NCBI GenBank assembly: GCA_900555045.1
Contig: USJW01000020.1
Span: 1-52,142, forward strand
Direction of reading: 5' to 3'
From: an uncultured Clostridium sp.
GTDB taxonomy: Bacteria > Bacillota > Clostridia > Lachnospirales > Lachnospiraceae
DNA: 52,142 nucleotides
Below are positions 32,367 to 40,151 of the stretch, one piece after another; position 1 is the first letter of the stretch; every line of letters begins with the position of its first letter. The translations under genes and the position numbers were made by a program. The notes under the pieces are model-generated. The model was not told where the DNA came from and made no database searches. It saw nothing but the letters and a program-made list of their open reading frames with translations.

Positions 32367-33470
32367 TCACTCTGCCCGCAGCCGTATTGGCCGCAGCGCC
32401 GCGGCCACCGTCGCCCCGCTCCCCGCCTGCTTTCCGAACAGGAGCCGCCCGCCCGGAGCCGCCGCCATGGCCGCCCGCTCGCACACGCAGCCCACGCCCA
32501 CGGTCTGGCGGACGAACGCGGACTCTGAAAATTCCCCGGGAACCCGCTCCAGCTCCTCCACCGAATATGTAATAAATTTCCAGTTCATCCCCGCCGCCAG
32601 CTCCGTGATCGCCCTCTCATCCCGCTTCACATCGATGGAGGCAAGGCACGCCACCGCCTCGGGCCGGATCCCCGCACCCTTTAGCGTCTCCTCCACAAAG
32701 CCCCGCAGCGCTTCCACAGAGATTCCCCTTCGGCAGCCGATCCCCAGCACCACAGCCCGGGGCACTAAAACCAGGTTCTCCCCGGGAATCCCCGGATCCG
32801 CCTCCACGCTGATGCAGATATTGCGCTCACATGGCTTCGCAGCGCACCCGGCGGGAAGCCATCCGGCAGGAAGCCGGCCATCAATAATCCGCCCGTCGCC
32901 CCCCCGTCCGAACATCTCTGCGCTGCACCGGTCAAAAAAGCCCACCTCGCGGCCCTCCAACAGATCCATCGCAATGTGCCGCGCCGCCTCCCGGTCCGTG
33001 ATCGCCAGCTCATTTCTTGCGGCGAACACGTCCACCGCAAACACGTGGTTCACGTCCGTGGCCGTGGTGATCACCGGCACCGCCCCGCAGCAGTCCCCGA
33101 TAAGGCGGGCCAGCTCGTTGGCGCCCCCCACATGGCCGGACAGAATGGGGATCACGAACCGCCCGGCCTCATCCATCACCAGGACCGGCGGATCGCTCAT
33201 CTTATCCCGCACCCAGGGGGCGATGGCGCGCACCGCGATTCCCGCGGCCCCGACGAACAGCATGGGGGTTTTTGACGCGAACATGCGCTCTGCAAAGCGA
33301 CCCGCGCCGCCGTCTCCGGATATTTCTATCCCCCCGGCCCCCATCTCATCCGTCCAGTACCGCTTTGGCACATAGCCATGGCACGCGATGCCCTTAGCCT
33401 CAAGCCGCACAGCCAGGCTCCCAAGGAGCGCCGTGCCCCCTGCGGTAAAGCTGATCATCCCCAGTCTCAT
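32367..33470 (-). CDS. cbiG: cobalt-precorrin-5A hydrolase CbiG
   Basis: This 367-residue enzyme opens the delta-lactone and releases acetaldehyde in the anaerobic pathway. The N-terminal part (RLGMISFTAGG...LFVGAAGIAVRAIAPWVRDK) and the central HVGGANELA block are typical. The C-terminal domain starts LVPRAVVLGIGCRRGIS. The start at 33470 has GGAGG 9 bases upstream. It is set apart from the other cbi genes by tRNA-Ala and has its own promoter (33523-33551). Confidence 0.94.
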   Translation of the reverse strand: MRLGMISFTAGGTALLGSLAVRLEAKGIACHGYVPKRYWTDEMGAGGIEISGDGGAGRFAERMFASKTPMLFVGAAGIAVRAIAPWVRDKMSDPPVLVMDEAGRFVIPILSGHVGGANELARLIGDCCGAVPVITTATDVNHVFAVDVFAARNELAITDREAARHIAMDLLEGREVGFFDRCSAEMFGRGGDGRIIDGRLPAGWLPAGCAAKPCERNICISVEADPGIPGENLVLVPRAVVLGIGCRRGISVEALRGFVEETLKGAGIRPEAVACLASIDVKRDERAITELAAGMNWKFITYSVEELERVPGEFSESAFVRQTVGVGCVCERAAMAAAPGGRLLFGKQAGSGATVAAALRPIRLRAE

Positions 33471-33522
33471 TCCTGTATCCTCCGTCCGCCGGGCAGGTGC
33501 GCCCGGGCTGTTTCTCAGTCTA

Positions 33523-33551
33523 AGTATAAGCGATGAGGCCGCCGTTTTCAA
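33523..33551 (-). promoter_or_regulatory. sigma-A promoter of cbiG
   Basis: On the minus strand TTGAAA (33546-33551, 5/6) and TATACT (33523-33528, 5/6) are 17 bases apart. The start near 33516 leaves a leader of about 46 bases, which holds a 6-bp GC hairpin (33489-33506) just ahead of the ribosome binding site. Confidence 0.7.
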
Positions 33552-33569
33552 CTGCAACCGGGACTTGCC

Positions 33570-33785
33570 TTACGCCTCCTGCTCCATCGCGTCGCGCTTC
33601 ATCTCGCGCTTTTTCTTGGTAATCAGGCCGCCGATCCTTCCGCTCTCCTTGGCTGTCAGGCTTCGCCATCCCCCCATGATCACCTTGTCTGCGAGTCCCA
33701 GCTCCTGGGCAATCTCGAACTTGAGCTGCTCCTGGGGTGTCAGATTTTTCGGGTCAAAGGGTTCATTTTTCTTTGCTTTCGGCAT
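33570..33785 (-). CDS. small acid-soluble spore protein, alpha/beta type
   Basis: This is a 71-residue SASP-type protein, which binds and protects DNA in dormant spores. The core LKFEIAQELGL (containing the likely germination-protease cleavage region, EIA) is followed by GGWRSLTAKESGRIGG, the family signature. The tail is basic (KKKREMKRDAMEQEA). The start has AAAGGAG upstream and a sigma-G-like promoter precedes it. It is good evidence that the organism sporulates. Confidence 0.92.
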   Translation of the reverse strand: MPKAKKNEPFDPKNLTPQEQLKFEIAQELGLADKVIMGGWRSLTAKESGRIGGLITKKKREMKRDAMEQEA

Positions 33786-33849
33786 AGTTTACCGTGCTCC
33801 TTTCTCACATCCGTTTAAGCCCCAAAGGAGGCCCCGGAATTCTACAAAA

Positions 33850-33879
33850 GAGTATGCCCAGGCCTGCCCTCCCTATACA
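33850..33879 (-). promoter_or_regulatory. sigma-G-like forespore promoter of the SASP gene
   Basis: On the minus strand TGTATA (33874-33879) and CATACTC (33850-33856) are 17 bases apart. This fits the sigma-G pattern (GNATA at -35 and CATNNTA at -10) with one -10 mismatch. It is about 65 bases upstream of the SASP start. Confidence 0.6.
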
Positions 33880-33896
33880 GCGGGACCCGATAATCC

Positions 33897-33925
33897 TTGC
33901 TTTTTCCCCTATTCTATATTATACT
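33897..33925 (+). promoter_or_regulatory. promoter of the LytTR/GHKL pair
   Basis: TTGCTT (33897-33902, 3/6) and TATACT (33920-33925, 5/6) are 17 bases apart. The leader of about 75 bases carries a 7-bp hairpin (AGCGGCA/TGCCGCT, 33959-33980) near the start codon. Confidence 0.5.
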
Positions 33926-34002
33926 TATTCCAATATAAGACTAAATATTTCGCAAAATAGCGGCACGTCAAACTGCCGCTCTCATACTGTACGAAAGGAT
34001 AA

Positions 34003-34011
34003 ATGCCGTGA
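34003..34011 (+). other. two-codon mini-frame overlapping the LytTR regulator start
   Basis: ATG CCG TGA lies between the binding site AAAGGA and the GTG start at 34008, and its stop overlaps that GTG (GTGA). A ribosome could begin at either codon, so it may lower or couple regulator translation. It may also be accidental. Confidence 0.3.
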
Positions 34012-34733
34012 ACATCGCAATCATAGACGACTCCATAGAAGAAGCGCGCCAGTTATCCGGTTACATCAATTCTTATTTTAGCTCCGCGCACATATACCAA
34101 CAGACCGAACTTTTCACCGCGGCCGACGATTTTTTAGCCGCCTGGAAGCCCCGGGCCTACCAGCTTGTCTTCATCGACATTTACCTCTCCAGGGAAGCGG
34201 CAGGCCTTCGCATCGCGGAAAAAATACGTCAGGACGACAGCCGCTGTATTCTCGTCTTCACCACCGGCAGCAAGGACTACGCCCTAAAGGGCTACGAGGT
34301 GAGGGCGTTAGACTATCTGCTCAAGCCCATCGCCTACGAGCGGTTCTGCCGGACCATGGAGTACGTGCGGGAGATCATGGATCAGCCCCGCCGCTACATC
34401 GAGGTCAAGGAGAGCCGCATCATGGTCAAGATTCCGCTGGACGAGATCTGCTTTACCGACTACTCCAACCACTACATACTGATCCACACGGAGCAGGGAA
34501 TCCACCGGACCTACATGCGATTCGAAGATTTTTCCAAGCTGCTCCTGTGCTATCCCCGGTTTCTGTGCTGCTACCGCAACTGCATCATCAACATGGACCG
34601 TGTCCTCACCATGGAGAAAAACGAATTTGTCCTCACCACCGGGGACCGGATCCCGATCTCCCGCAGTATGCGCCTGGACATCCACCAACAGTATGCGGAT
34701 TACCAGTTCAGGCGCCTGAACGGAGGAAAATAA
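34008..34733 (+). CDS. LytTR-family response regulator (AgrA-like)
   Basis: This is a 241-residue regulator. The receiver domain (1-120) has Asp7, Asp8, phospho-acceptor Asp57 in LVFIDIYLS, and Lys in YLLKPI. A LytTR DNA-binding domain (about 135-235) follows, with FTDYSNHYILIHT and FLCCYRNCIINMDRV. It starts with GTG, with AAAGGA upstream. The stop overlaps the next ATG (TAATG), so the kinase is translationally coupled. LytTR regulators of this type act in peptide quorum sensing or cell-wall and bacteriocin control, but no agrD-like or transport gene is adjacent, so the target is unknown. Confidence 0.92.
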   Translation: MNIAIIDDSIEEARQLSGYINSYFSSAHIYQQTELFTAADDFLAAWKPRAYQLVFIDIYLSREAAGLRIAEKIRQDDSRCILVFTTGSKDYALKGYEVRALDYLLKPIAYERFCRTMEYVREIMDQPRRYIEVKESRIMVKIPLDEICFTDYSNHYILIHTEQGIHRTYMRFEDFSKLLLCYPRFLCCYRNCIINMDRVLTMEKNEFVLTTGDRIPISRSMRLDIHQQYADYQFRRLNGGK

Positions 34734-36076
34734 TGGCATCGTCAAGGCTGCTGCCGCTTTTTACCTATCTGTTGGAAATGCTGTTTATCATATGCCCGTT
34801 TCTGCTGACATTCCCGAGAGAGCGAAAATTCTCCCGGTCGGCGGTCGCGGGCATTTTCGGGCTCTATACGCTCAGCGTGTTTCTCCTGGGCCTGTGGTTT
34901 TCAAGGCTCCTGGAGTCCACCCAACTGCGGCACATCCCCTTCATCATGGTCATCGTAGTGTCCGGCCTCCTTTTTTGCTGGCTGATCACCCGGATGGACA
35001 TCCGAATCATCGTCTACACCGTGTTCCTCTACCGGAACTTTGTGGATACCGCCCGAATCTTCTCCCTGTTTGTCAACAGCCTTCGCTACGCGGGGCGGCC
35101 CACCTACCGGGTGGGGATGCCGGAGCTTTTCGTCTACCTGGCCGCGCTGTCGCTGTTGGTGGGCATCGCCTATTTTCTGCTGCACCGGTATCTGGTCCGG
35201 GCCGTGGACCTGACACGCCCGCTGTTTATCTGGAATTATTTTCCGTTAGTCCCGCTGTCCCTGTTCCTGATGTTTCGCCTGTTGGGCTACAACACCTTCT
35301 CCAGAGACATCCTCTACTACACGGACTACGATCTGCTCCCGTCCATCGGCTGGGTGGTCTGCATGTTTACCGTCCACACCGTCATGCTAAAGAGCCTGGC
35401 GGAGACGGCGGAGAACCACATGATCCGGGAGCGCTTCCGCACCTCGGAGCTTTTGGCCAACGCGCAGCGGGAGCAGATGCGCCGGCTTCAGGAGAGCTTA
35501 GAGCGCTCCCGCCAGGTCCGCCACGATACCCGCCACCACCTGGCCGCCGTGATCGGCATCCTGGACCACGGCCAGACGGAGGCGGCCAGGCGCTACCTCT
35601 CCGACTGTCTCGACGCCCTGACCCCCATCGGCGTGGAGGAGTACACCTCCAACGCGGCGGTGAACGCGCTGCTCTGCTACTATCTGGACCAGGCCAAATC
35701 AAACGGCACAGAGATCACGGCGGACATCCGTCTCCCCGATGAGCTCCCGCTTCCGGAGATCGATTTCTGCACCATCCTGGGGAACCTGCTGGAGAACGCA
35801 GTGGAGGCCTGCCTGCGCCAGACGGACGGGCAGCCGCGCCTTGAGGTCCGCGCCGCCATGTCCGGCCAGTCCATGCTGTCCCTGGTCATCAAAAACACCT
35901 ATTCCCACCCGATCCGCACCCGGGAGGGTCTGTTTTTATCCTCCAAGCGGCCCGGCCCCGGCGTGGGCACCGCCTCCGTCCGAAACCTGGCAGAGCGGCA
36001 CAACGGGATCTTAAAGTACGAGTACCAGGACGGAATCTTCGTGGCCTCCCTCCTGCTCAACCCGTCCATGAAATAG
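34733..36076 (+). CDS. GHKL-domain sensor histidine kinase (AgrC-like)
   Basis: This is a 447-residue membrane kinase. About six or seven hydrophobic segments occupy residues 5-215. A coiled region (RTSELLANAQREQM) is followed by the phospho-acceptor histidine in RQVRHDTRHHL and a GHKL ATPase with N-box ILGNLLENAVEAC and GVGTASVRNLA. This is the AgrC/ComD layout paired with LytTR regulators. The start at 34733 overlaps the regulator stop and has CGGAGG upstream. It ends in a strong terminator. Confidence 0.92.
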   Translation: MASSRLLPLFTYLLEMLFIICPFLLTFPRERKFSRSAVAGIFGLYTLSVFLLGLWFSRLLESTQLRHIPFIMVIVVSGLLFCWLITRMDIRIIVYTVFLYRNFVDTARIFSLFVNSLRYAGRPTYRVGMPELFVYLAALSLLVGIAYFLLHRYLVRAVDLTRPLFIWNYFPLVPLSLFLMFRLLGYNTFSRDILYYTDYDLLPSIGWVVCMFTVHTVMLKSLAETAENHMIRERFRTSELLANAQREQMRRLQESLERSRQVRHDTRHHLAAVIGILDHGQTEAARRYLSDCLDALTPIGVEEYTSNAAVNALLCYYLDQAKSNGTEITADIRLPDELPLPEIDFCTILGNLLENAVEACLRQTDGQPRLEVRAAMSGQSMLSLVIKNTYSHPIRTREGLFLSSKRPGPGVGTASVRNLAERHNGILKYEYQDGIFVASLLLNPSMK

Positions 36077-36080
36077 GCAC

Positions 36081-36115
36081 AAAAAAGCAGTTCCCAATCG
36101 GGAACTGCTTTTATT
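36081..36115. terminator. bidirectional terminator between the GHKL kinase and ispH-rpsA
   Basis: AAGCAGTTCCC pairs perfectly with GGGAACTGCTT around a 4-base loop. A runs precede it and TTATT follows, so it works for the plus-strand kinase and the convergent minus-strand ispH-rpsA. Confidence 0.9.
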
Positions 36116-36135
36116 GTGTTCTTTCGAATTATTAA

Positions 36136-38136
36136 TTACTGGTAGCTGTCGATGTCCACATCCGCCACATCGGGATCTTCCATGCGCTCCTGGCCGGAAC
36201 CCATCAGCGCCTTGATGCTCAGGCTGATCTTGTGGTCCGCCTCGTTGAAATCAACGACTCTGGCCTCGATCTCCTGGCCGATCTTCAGAACGTCGGAAGG
36301 CTTCTCCACGTGCTCTCTGGAGATCTGGGATACGTGAAGCAGCGCGTCTACGCCCGGCTCCAGCTCAACGAATGCGCCGAAATCGGTCATACGTGCAACA
36401 CGTCCAACTACGATGTTGCCGACTGCATACTTGTCTGCAGCGGTAACCCACGGATTTGCCTCCGGGAACTTTAAGCTCAGAGCAATCTTCTCGCCCTGGA
36501 TGTCCTTGATCAGAACTCTTACCTGCTCGCCGGCCTTGAATACCTTCTTCGGGTTCTCAACTCTGCCCCAGCTCATCTCGGAGATGTGCAGCAGGCCGTC
36601 CGCTCCGCCTAAATCGATGAACGCGCCGAAATCGGTCACATTCTTCACAACGCCCTCGGTTACATCGCCGGGCTGAATTCTTGCGAACAGCTCTTCCTTC
36701 ATCGCTGCCTTTCTGGCAACTAAGAGGGCCTTGCGGTCGCCGATGATTCTTCTTCTCTTGGGATTGAATTCGGTAATCACGAACTCAATGTCCTGTCCGG
36801 CATACTTGGATAAGTCTTTCTCGTAGCTGTCGGAAACCAGGCTTGCCGGGATAAATACCCGTACGCCTTCCACTTCCACGCTCAGGCCGCCATCCAGAAC
36901 CTGTGTAACCTTTGCGGTTAAAACTTCCTGGTTCTCGAACGCTTCCTCGAGACGACGGTTTCCTCTGTCTGCCGCCATACGCTTATAGGATAAAGATACC
37001 ATTCCCACGCCGTCGTTCAGCTTGATGACCTTTGCTTCCATCTCGTCACCAACCTGTACCTTGGTGGTCAGGTCTACATTGTTGTCGTTGCTGTACTCAT
37101 CACGGGTGATAACTCCTTCGGACTTATTACCTGCAATACTCAGAATAATCTCATCTTTGCTGACTTCGATGACCTGACCAGTGACTATCTCTCCTGTACG
37201 TATTGGTTTGGTGGATTCTTCCTCTTCTTTTAATAACTCTGCAAAACTCTGCTCTGCCATTCTGGTATGAACCTCCTCAATAATCTTTTTTGGGGTGGAT
37301 GCCCCAGCTGTAATACCTACGCTGCGCACAGAAGATACACTATCAGGATCTAAATCGCCGAGTGTCTGAATGTAAGACGTATTCTTACACTCCTTGAGGC
37401 AAATTTCATATAGCTTCTGGGTATTGGATGAATGCCTTCCGCCAATCACAATCATGGCGTCTACCTGAGAAGCAATCTTCGCCGCCTCCACTTGTCTTTC
37501 CTGTGTTGCATTGCAAATCGTATTTAAAACACTACTATCATAACCCTTTTTTAAAAATTTTTCAACTAATTCTTTAAATTTGTTGTAATTAAATGTCGTT
37601 TGGGACACGATACAAAGCTTTTTGCCCTGGGGAAGGACATAATTATCCACCCCCACCCCATCCTTTACGACCGTAGTGTACTCATTCCCCCATCCCCTGA
37701 TTCCTTCCACCTCCGGATGGTCCGGACTGCCGATGATCACGACCGCTTCCCCTGCCCCGGAGTGCTCCGACACAATGCGGTGGATTTTCTTCACAAAGGG
37801 GCAGGTGGCGTCCACTATGTCCACCCCGCGCCCTTCAAGGATGTCATAAATATGGCGGCTGACGCCGTGGGAGCGGATGATCACGGTTCCCTGTCCCTTT
37901 GGCAGGAATCTGAGGGCGGCCTCATCCTCCAGCACCATGACCCCCTTTTCCTCCAGGTCCTTGACAACCTCCTCATTGTGTATGATGGGGCCAAATGTGT
38001 AGATGGGGCCTTTGGCCTTCCCTGCCTTCAGGGCGTCTATCTGCTGGTACACCTGGTCCACTGCCCGTTCCACGCCAAAGCAGAAGCCTGCGCTTTTTGC
38101 CACCACTACCTGGCGCCCCGTACTTTCCCGGCTCAC
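36136..38136 (-). CDS. ispH-rpsA: fused 4-hydroxy-3-methylbut-2-enyl diphosphate reductase (IspH) / ribosomal protein S1
   Basis: This is a 666-residue fusion known in Clostridia. The IspH domain (about 1-285) makes isopentenyl and dimethylallyl diphosphate; its iron-sulfur cysteines are Cys19, Cys112 and Cys208. Four S1 RNA-binding domains follow, at about 305-375, 390-460, 475-550 and 560-635. The best conserved are TDFGAFIDLGGADGLLHIS and TDFGAFVELEPGVDALLHVS. It starts with GTG overlapping the cmk stop (GTGA) after GGAGGTG. Base composition changes sharply inside the IspH part (37501-37620 is very AT-rich), while the S1 part looks codon-optimised. Confidence 0.95.
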   Translation of the reverse strand: MSRESTGRQVVVAKSAGFCFGVERAVDQVYQQIDALKAGKAKGPIYTFGPIIHNEEVVKDLEEKGVMVLEDEAALRFLPKGQGTVIIRSHGVSRHIYDILEGRGVDIVDATCPFVKKIHRIVSEHSGAGEAVVIIGSPDHPEVEGIRGWGNEYTTVVKDGVGVDNYVLPQGKKLCIVSQTTFNYNKFKELVEKFLKKGYDSSVLNTICNATQERQVEAAKIASQVDAMIVIGGRHSSNTQKLYEICLKECKNTSYIQTLGDLDPDSVSSVRSVGITAGASTPKKIIEEVHTRMAEQSFAELLKEEEESTKPIRTGEIVTGQVIEVSKDEIILSIAGNKSEGVITRDEYSNDNNVDLTTKVQVGDEMEAKVIKLNDGVGMVSLSYKRMAADRGNRRLEEAFENQEVLTAKVTQVLDGGLSVEVEGVRVFIPASLVSDSYEKDLSKYAGQDIEFVITEFNPKRRRIIGDRKALLVARKAAMKEELFARIQPGDVTEGVVKNVTDFGAFIDLGGADGLLHISEMSWGRVENPKKVFKAGEQVRVLIKDIQGEKIALSLKFPEANPWVTAADKYAVGNIVVGRVARMTDFGAFVELEPGVDALLHVSQISREHVEKPSDVLKIGQEIEARVVDFNEADHKISLSIKALMGSGQERMEDPDVADVDIDSYQ

Positions 38137-38816
38137 GCGCCCACCTCCAGACCGCGTTCACAGGCAATGCGGATAATGGCATCCGCCACCTGCTCAATGG
38201 TCATCCCGGAGCTGTCTAACAGAACGGCATCCTCGGCCTGCCTGAGCGGGGAGTGCTCACGGTTCATATCCCGGTAATCGCGCTCCCTGATGTCCTCCTC
38301 AATCTCCTCCAGGGTGCCCCCCACGCCCTTTTCCGTCAGTTCCTTGAACCGGCGGCCTGCCCGTACCTCCACCGAGGCGGTCAGATAAATCTTGGCAGGT
38401 GCATCCGGAAGCACGCAGGTACCGATATCCCTGCCATCCATGATCACATCCGTCTTTCTTGCCAGCTCCTGCTGGAGTTCCACCAGCTTCTTCCTTACCG
38501 GCGCATAAACGGAGGTGGCCGAAGCCATGCCGCCCACCTCCTCGGTGCGGATAAGGCCGGTGACATTTTCCCCGTTCAGCATGACCTGCTGTGCCCCGTC
38601 CTTGTAACAGATGGTCACATCCACATCCCGGCACGCGCGGGCAATGGCTTCTTCATCCCCGGGGCTGATTCCCAGCCGGATAAAATGTAATGCCATGGTT
38701 CGGTACATGGCGCCTGTGTCCACATACACGAATCCAAGTTTTTCTGCCACCATCCTGGCTATCGTACTTTTGCCGGCTCCTGCCGGACCATCCACTGCTA
38801 TGTTAAAATGTCCCAT
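38133..38816 (-). CDS. cmk: (d)CMP kinase
   Basis: This 227-residue cytidylate kinase phosphorylates CMP and dCMP. P-loop GPAGAGKST is at 10-18, VDTGAMYRT binds substrate and MDGRDIGTCVLPDA is the conserved lid-proximal block. It is coupled to ispH-rpsA by a 4-base overlap. The cmk-ispH/rpsA order after a HI0933-type flavoprotein is frequent in Clostridia. The start has GAGAGGA upstream. Confidence 0.96.
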   Translation of the reverse strand: MGHFNIAVDGPAGAGKSTIARMVAEKLGFVYVDTGAMYRTMALHFIRLGISPGDEEAIARACRDVDVTICYKDGAQQVMLNGENVTGLIRTEEVGGMASATSVYAPVRKKLVELQQELARKTDVIMDGRDIGTCVLPDAPAKIYLTASVEVRAGRRFKELTEKGVGGTLEEIEEDIRERDYRDMNREHSPLRQAEDAVLLDSSGMTIEQVADAIIRIACERGLEVGA

Positions 38817-38906
38817 GTATCCAGTTCCTCTCCTGTCTTTTTGTATCTAGAGCGTGTTTAAAAATTGCTTTCCGCCCGCTGCACGCCTCAAGCCGTGTCT
38901 GAAGCT

Positions 38907-40151
38907 TCATTCCCTGGCAGCCCCCCTGCCGGCAGCCCAGCCCGTGGACCATGCAATCTGCAGGTTATACCCGCCTGTAACCGCATCCAGATCCAGTATC
39001 TCCCCTGCAAAGTACAGCCCCCGGACATGCTTGGATTCCATGGTCCCGGGATTCACGTCCCGGACCGATATGCCGCCCTGGGTAATGATTGCCTCTTTGT
39101 AATCCCTGAGGCCTGTGAGGGTAAACTCCAGTTCCTTGGTGGTCCGCACCAGTCCGGACCGTTCCTCTTTCGTGATTTCATTGACCTTTTTATCCGGGTC
39201 AATGCCGCTGCGCTTTATGATGACCGGAATCAGCTTGGCCGGATACAGATGGGCCAGCGAGTTTTTAAACTGCCTGTTCCTGCTTTCTGAAAAGTCCCGC
39301 AGGATCCTCTCATCCAGGTGCTCCCTTGTCAGCGCCGGCTTAAGGTCAATGACCAGCCGCAGGGGCTGTTTCCTGATGGCCTTGGCTGCAAATGAGCTGG
39401 CGCTCAGGAGCAGCGGGCCGCTGACGCCGAAATGTGTGAACAGCATTTCCCCGAAATCCCGGTACAGCTCTTTCCTGCCAGCGTATATGGCCGCCTCCAC
39501 GTTCTTAAGGGACAGCCCCTGCAGTTCCTTTACCGTATCCAGTTCCCCTGCCTCAAAAGGCACCAGGGCCGGGGACAGGTCTGTGATCTTATGGCCGCAC
39601 TCCCTGGCCCATCCATATCCATCGCCCGTGGAGCCGGTGGCCGGATAGGACAGGCCGCCCGTGGTCACGATCACGCGGTCCCCGCTTTGCACACGGCCGC
39701 CCACACGGATTCCCCTGCACACGCCGTCTTCCACGGCCAGACCTTCCACCCTGTGGTTCAGGCGGACTTCCACCCCCTCCCTCTTTAAAATAGAAGAAAG
39801 GGCTGCGATTACATCAGATGACTTGTCCGACTCAGGGAATACGCGGCCGCCCCGCTCCACCTTCAGCCTGAGTCCGGCCTGTTTAAGCAGCTCCATCATA
39901 TCCTGGTTTGTAAACCCGTAAAAGCTGCTGTACAGGAACTTGGGGTTATTCACCACCGCTGCCAGCATTTCCTCCATATCACAGGCATTGGTCACATTGC
40001 AGCGCCCCTTGCCTGTAATGAATACCTTTTTGCCCAGCTTCTCATTCTTCTCAAACAGGTGCACATGCGCGCCTTCCCTTACCGCGGCAATGGCGGCAAC
40101 CATGCCCGCCGCCCCGCCGCCTGCAATTATGATCTCTTTTGTATTGCTCAT
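38907..40151 (-). CDS. NAD(P)/FAD-dependent oxidoreductase, HI0933 (YhiN/BaiN) family
   Basis: This is a 414-residue flavoprotein. The FAD-binding GGGAAG is at about 11-16, FITGKGRCNVTNACD is the family signature, and the C-terminal IAGEILDLDAVTGGYNLQIAWSTGW closes the FAD site. Members are widespread; one, BaiN of Clostridium scindens, has been linked to bile acid reduction, but general members have no fixed function, so no such role is claimed. The start overlaps the stop of the PPK2 gene (ATGA). Confidence 0.9.
   Translation of the reverse strand: MSNTKEIIIAGGGAAGMVAAIAAVREGAHVHLFEKNEKLGKKVFITGKGRCNVTNACDMEEMLAAVVNNPKFLYSSFYGFTNQDMMELLKQAGLRLKVERGGRVFPESDKSSDVIAALSSILKREGVEVRLNHRVEGLAVEDGVCRGIRVGGRVQSGDRVIVTTGGLSYPATGSTGDGYGWARECGHKITDLSPALVPFEAGELDTVKELQGLSLKNVEAAIYAGRKELYRDFGEMLFTHFGVSGPLLLSASSFAAKAIRKQPLRLVIDLKPALTREHLDERILRDFSESRNRQFKNSLAHLYPAKLIPVIIKRSGIDPDKKVNEITKEERSGLVRTTKELEFTLTGLRDYKEAIITQGGISVRDVNPGTMESKHVRGLYFAGEILDLDAVTGGYNLQIAWSTGWAAGRGAARE

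Noticed and set aside
38907..40151. Assigning bile acid 7-dehydroxylation to the HI0933-type flavoprotein
   Set aside because: The family is widespread and no other bai genes are in the window, so family resemblance to BaiN is not enough.
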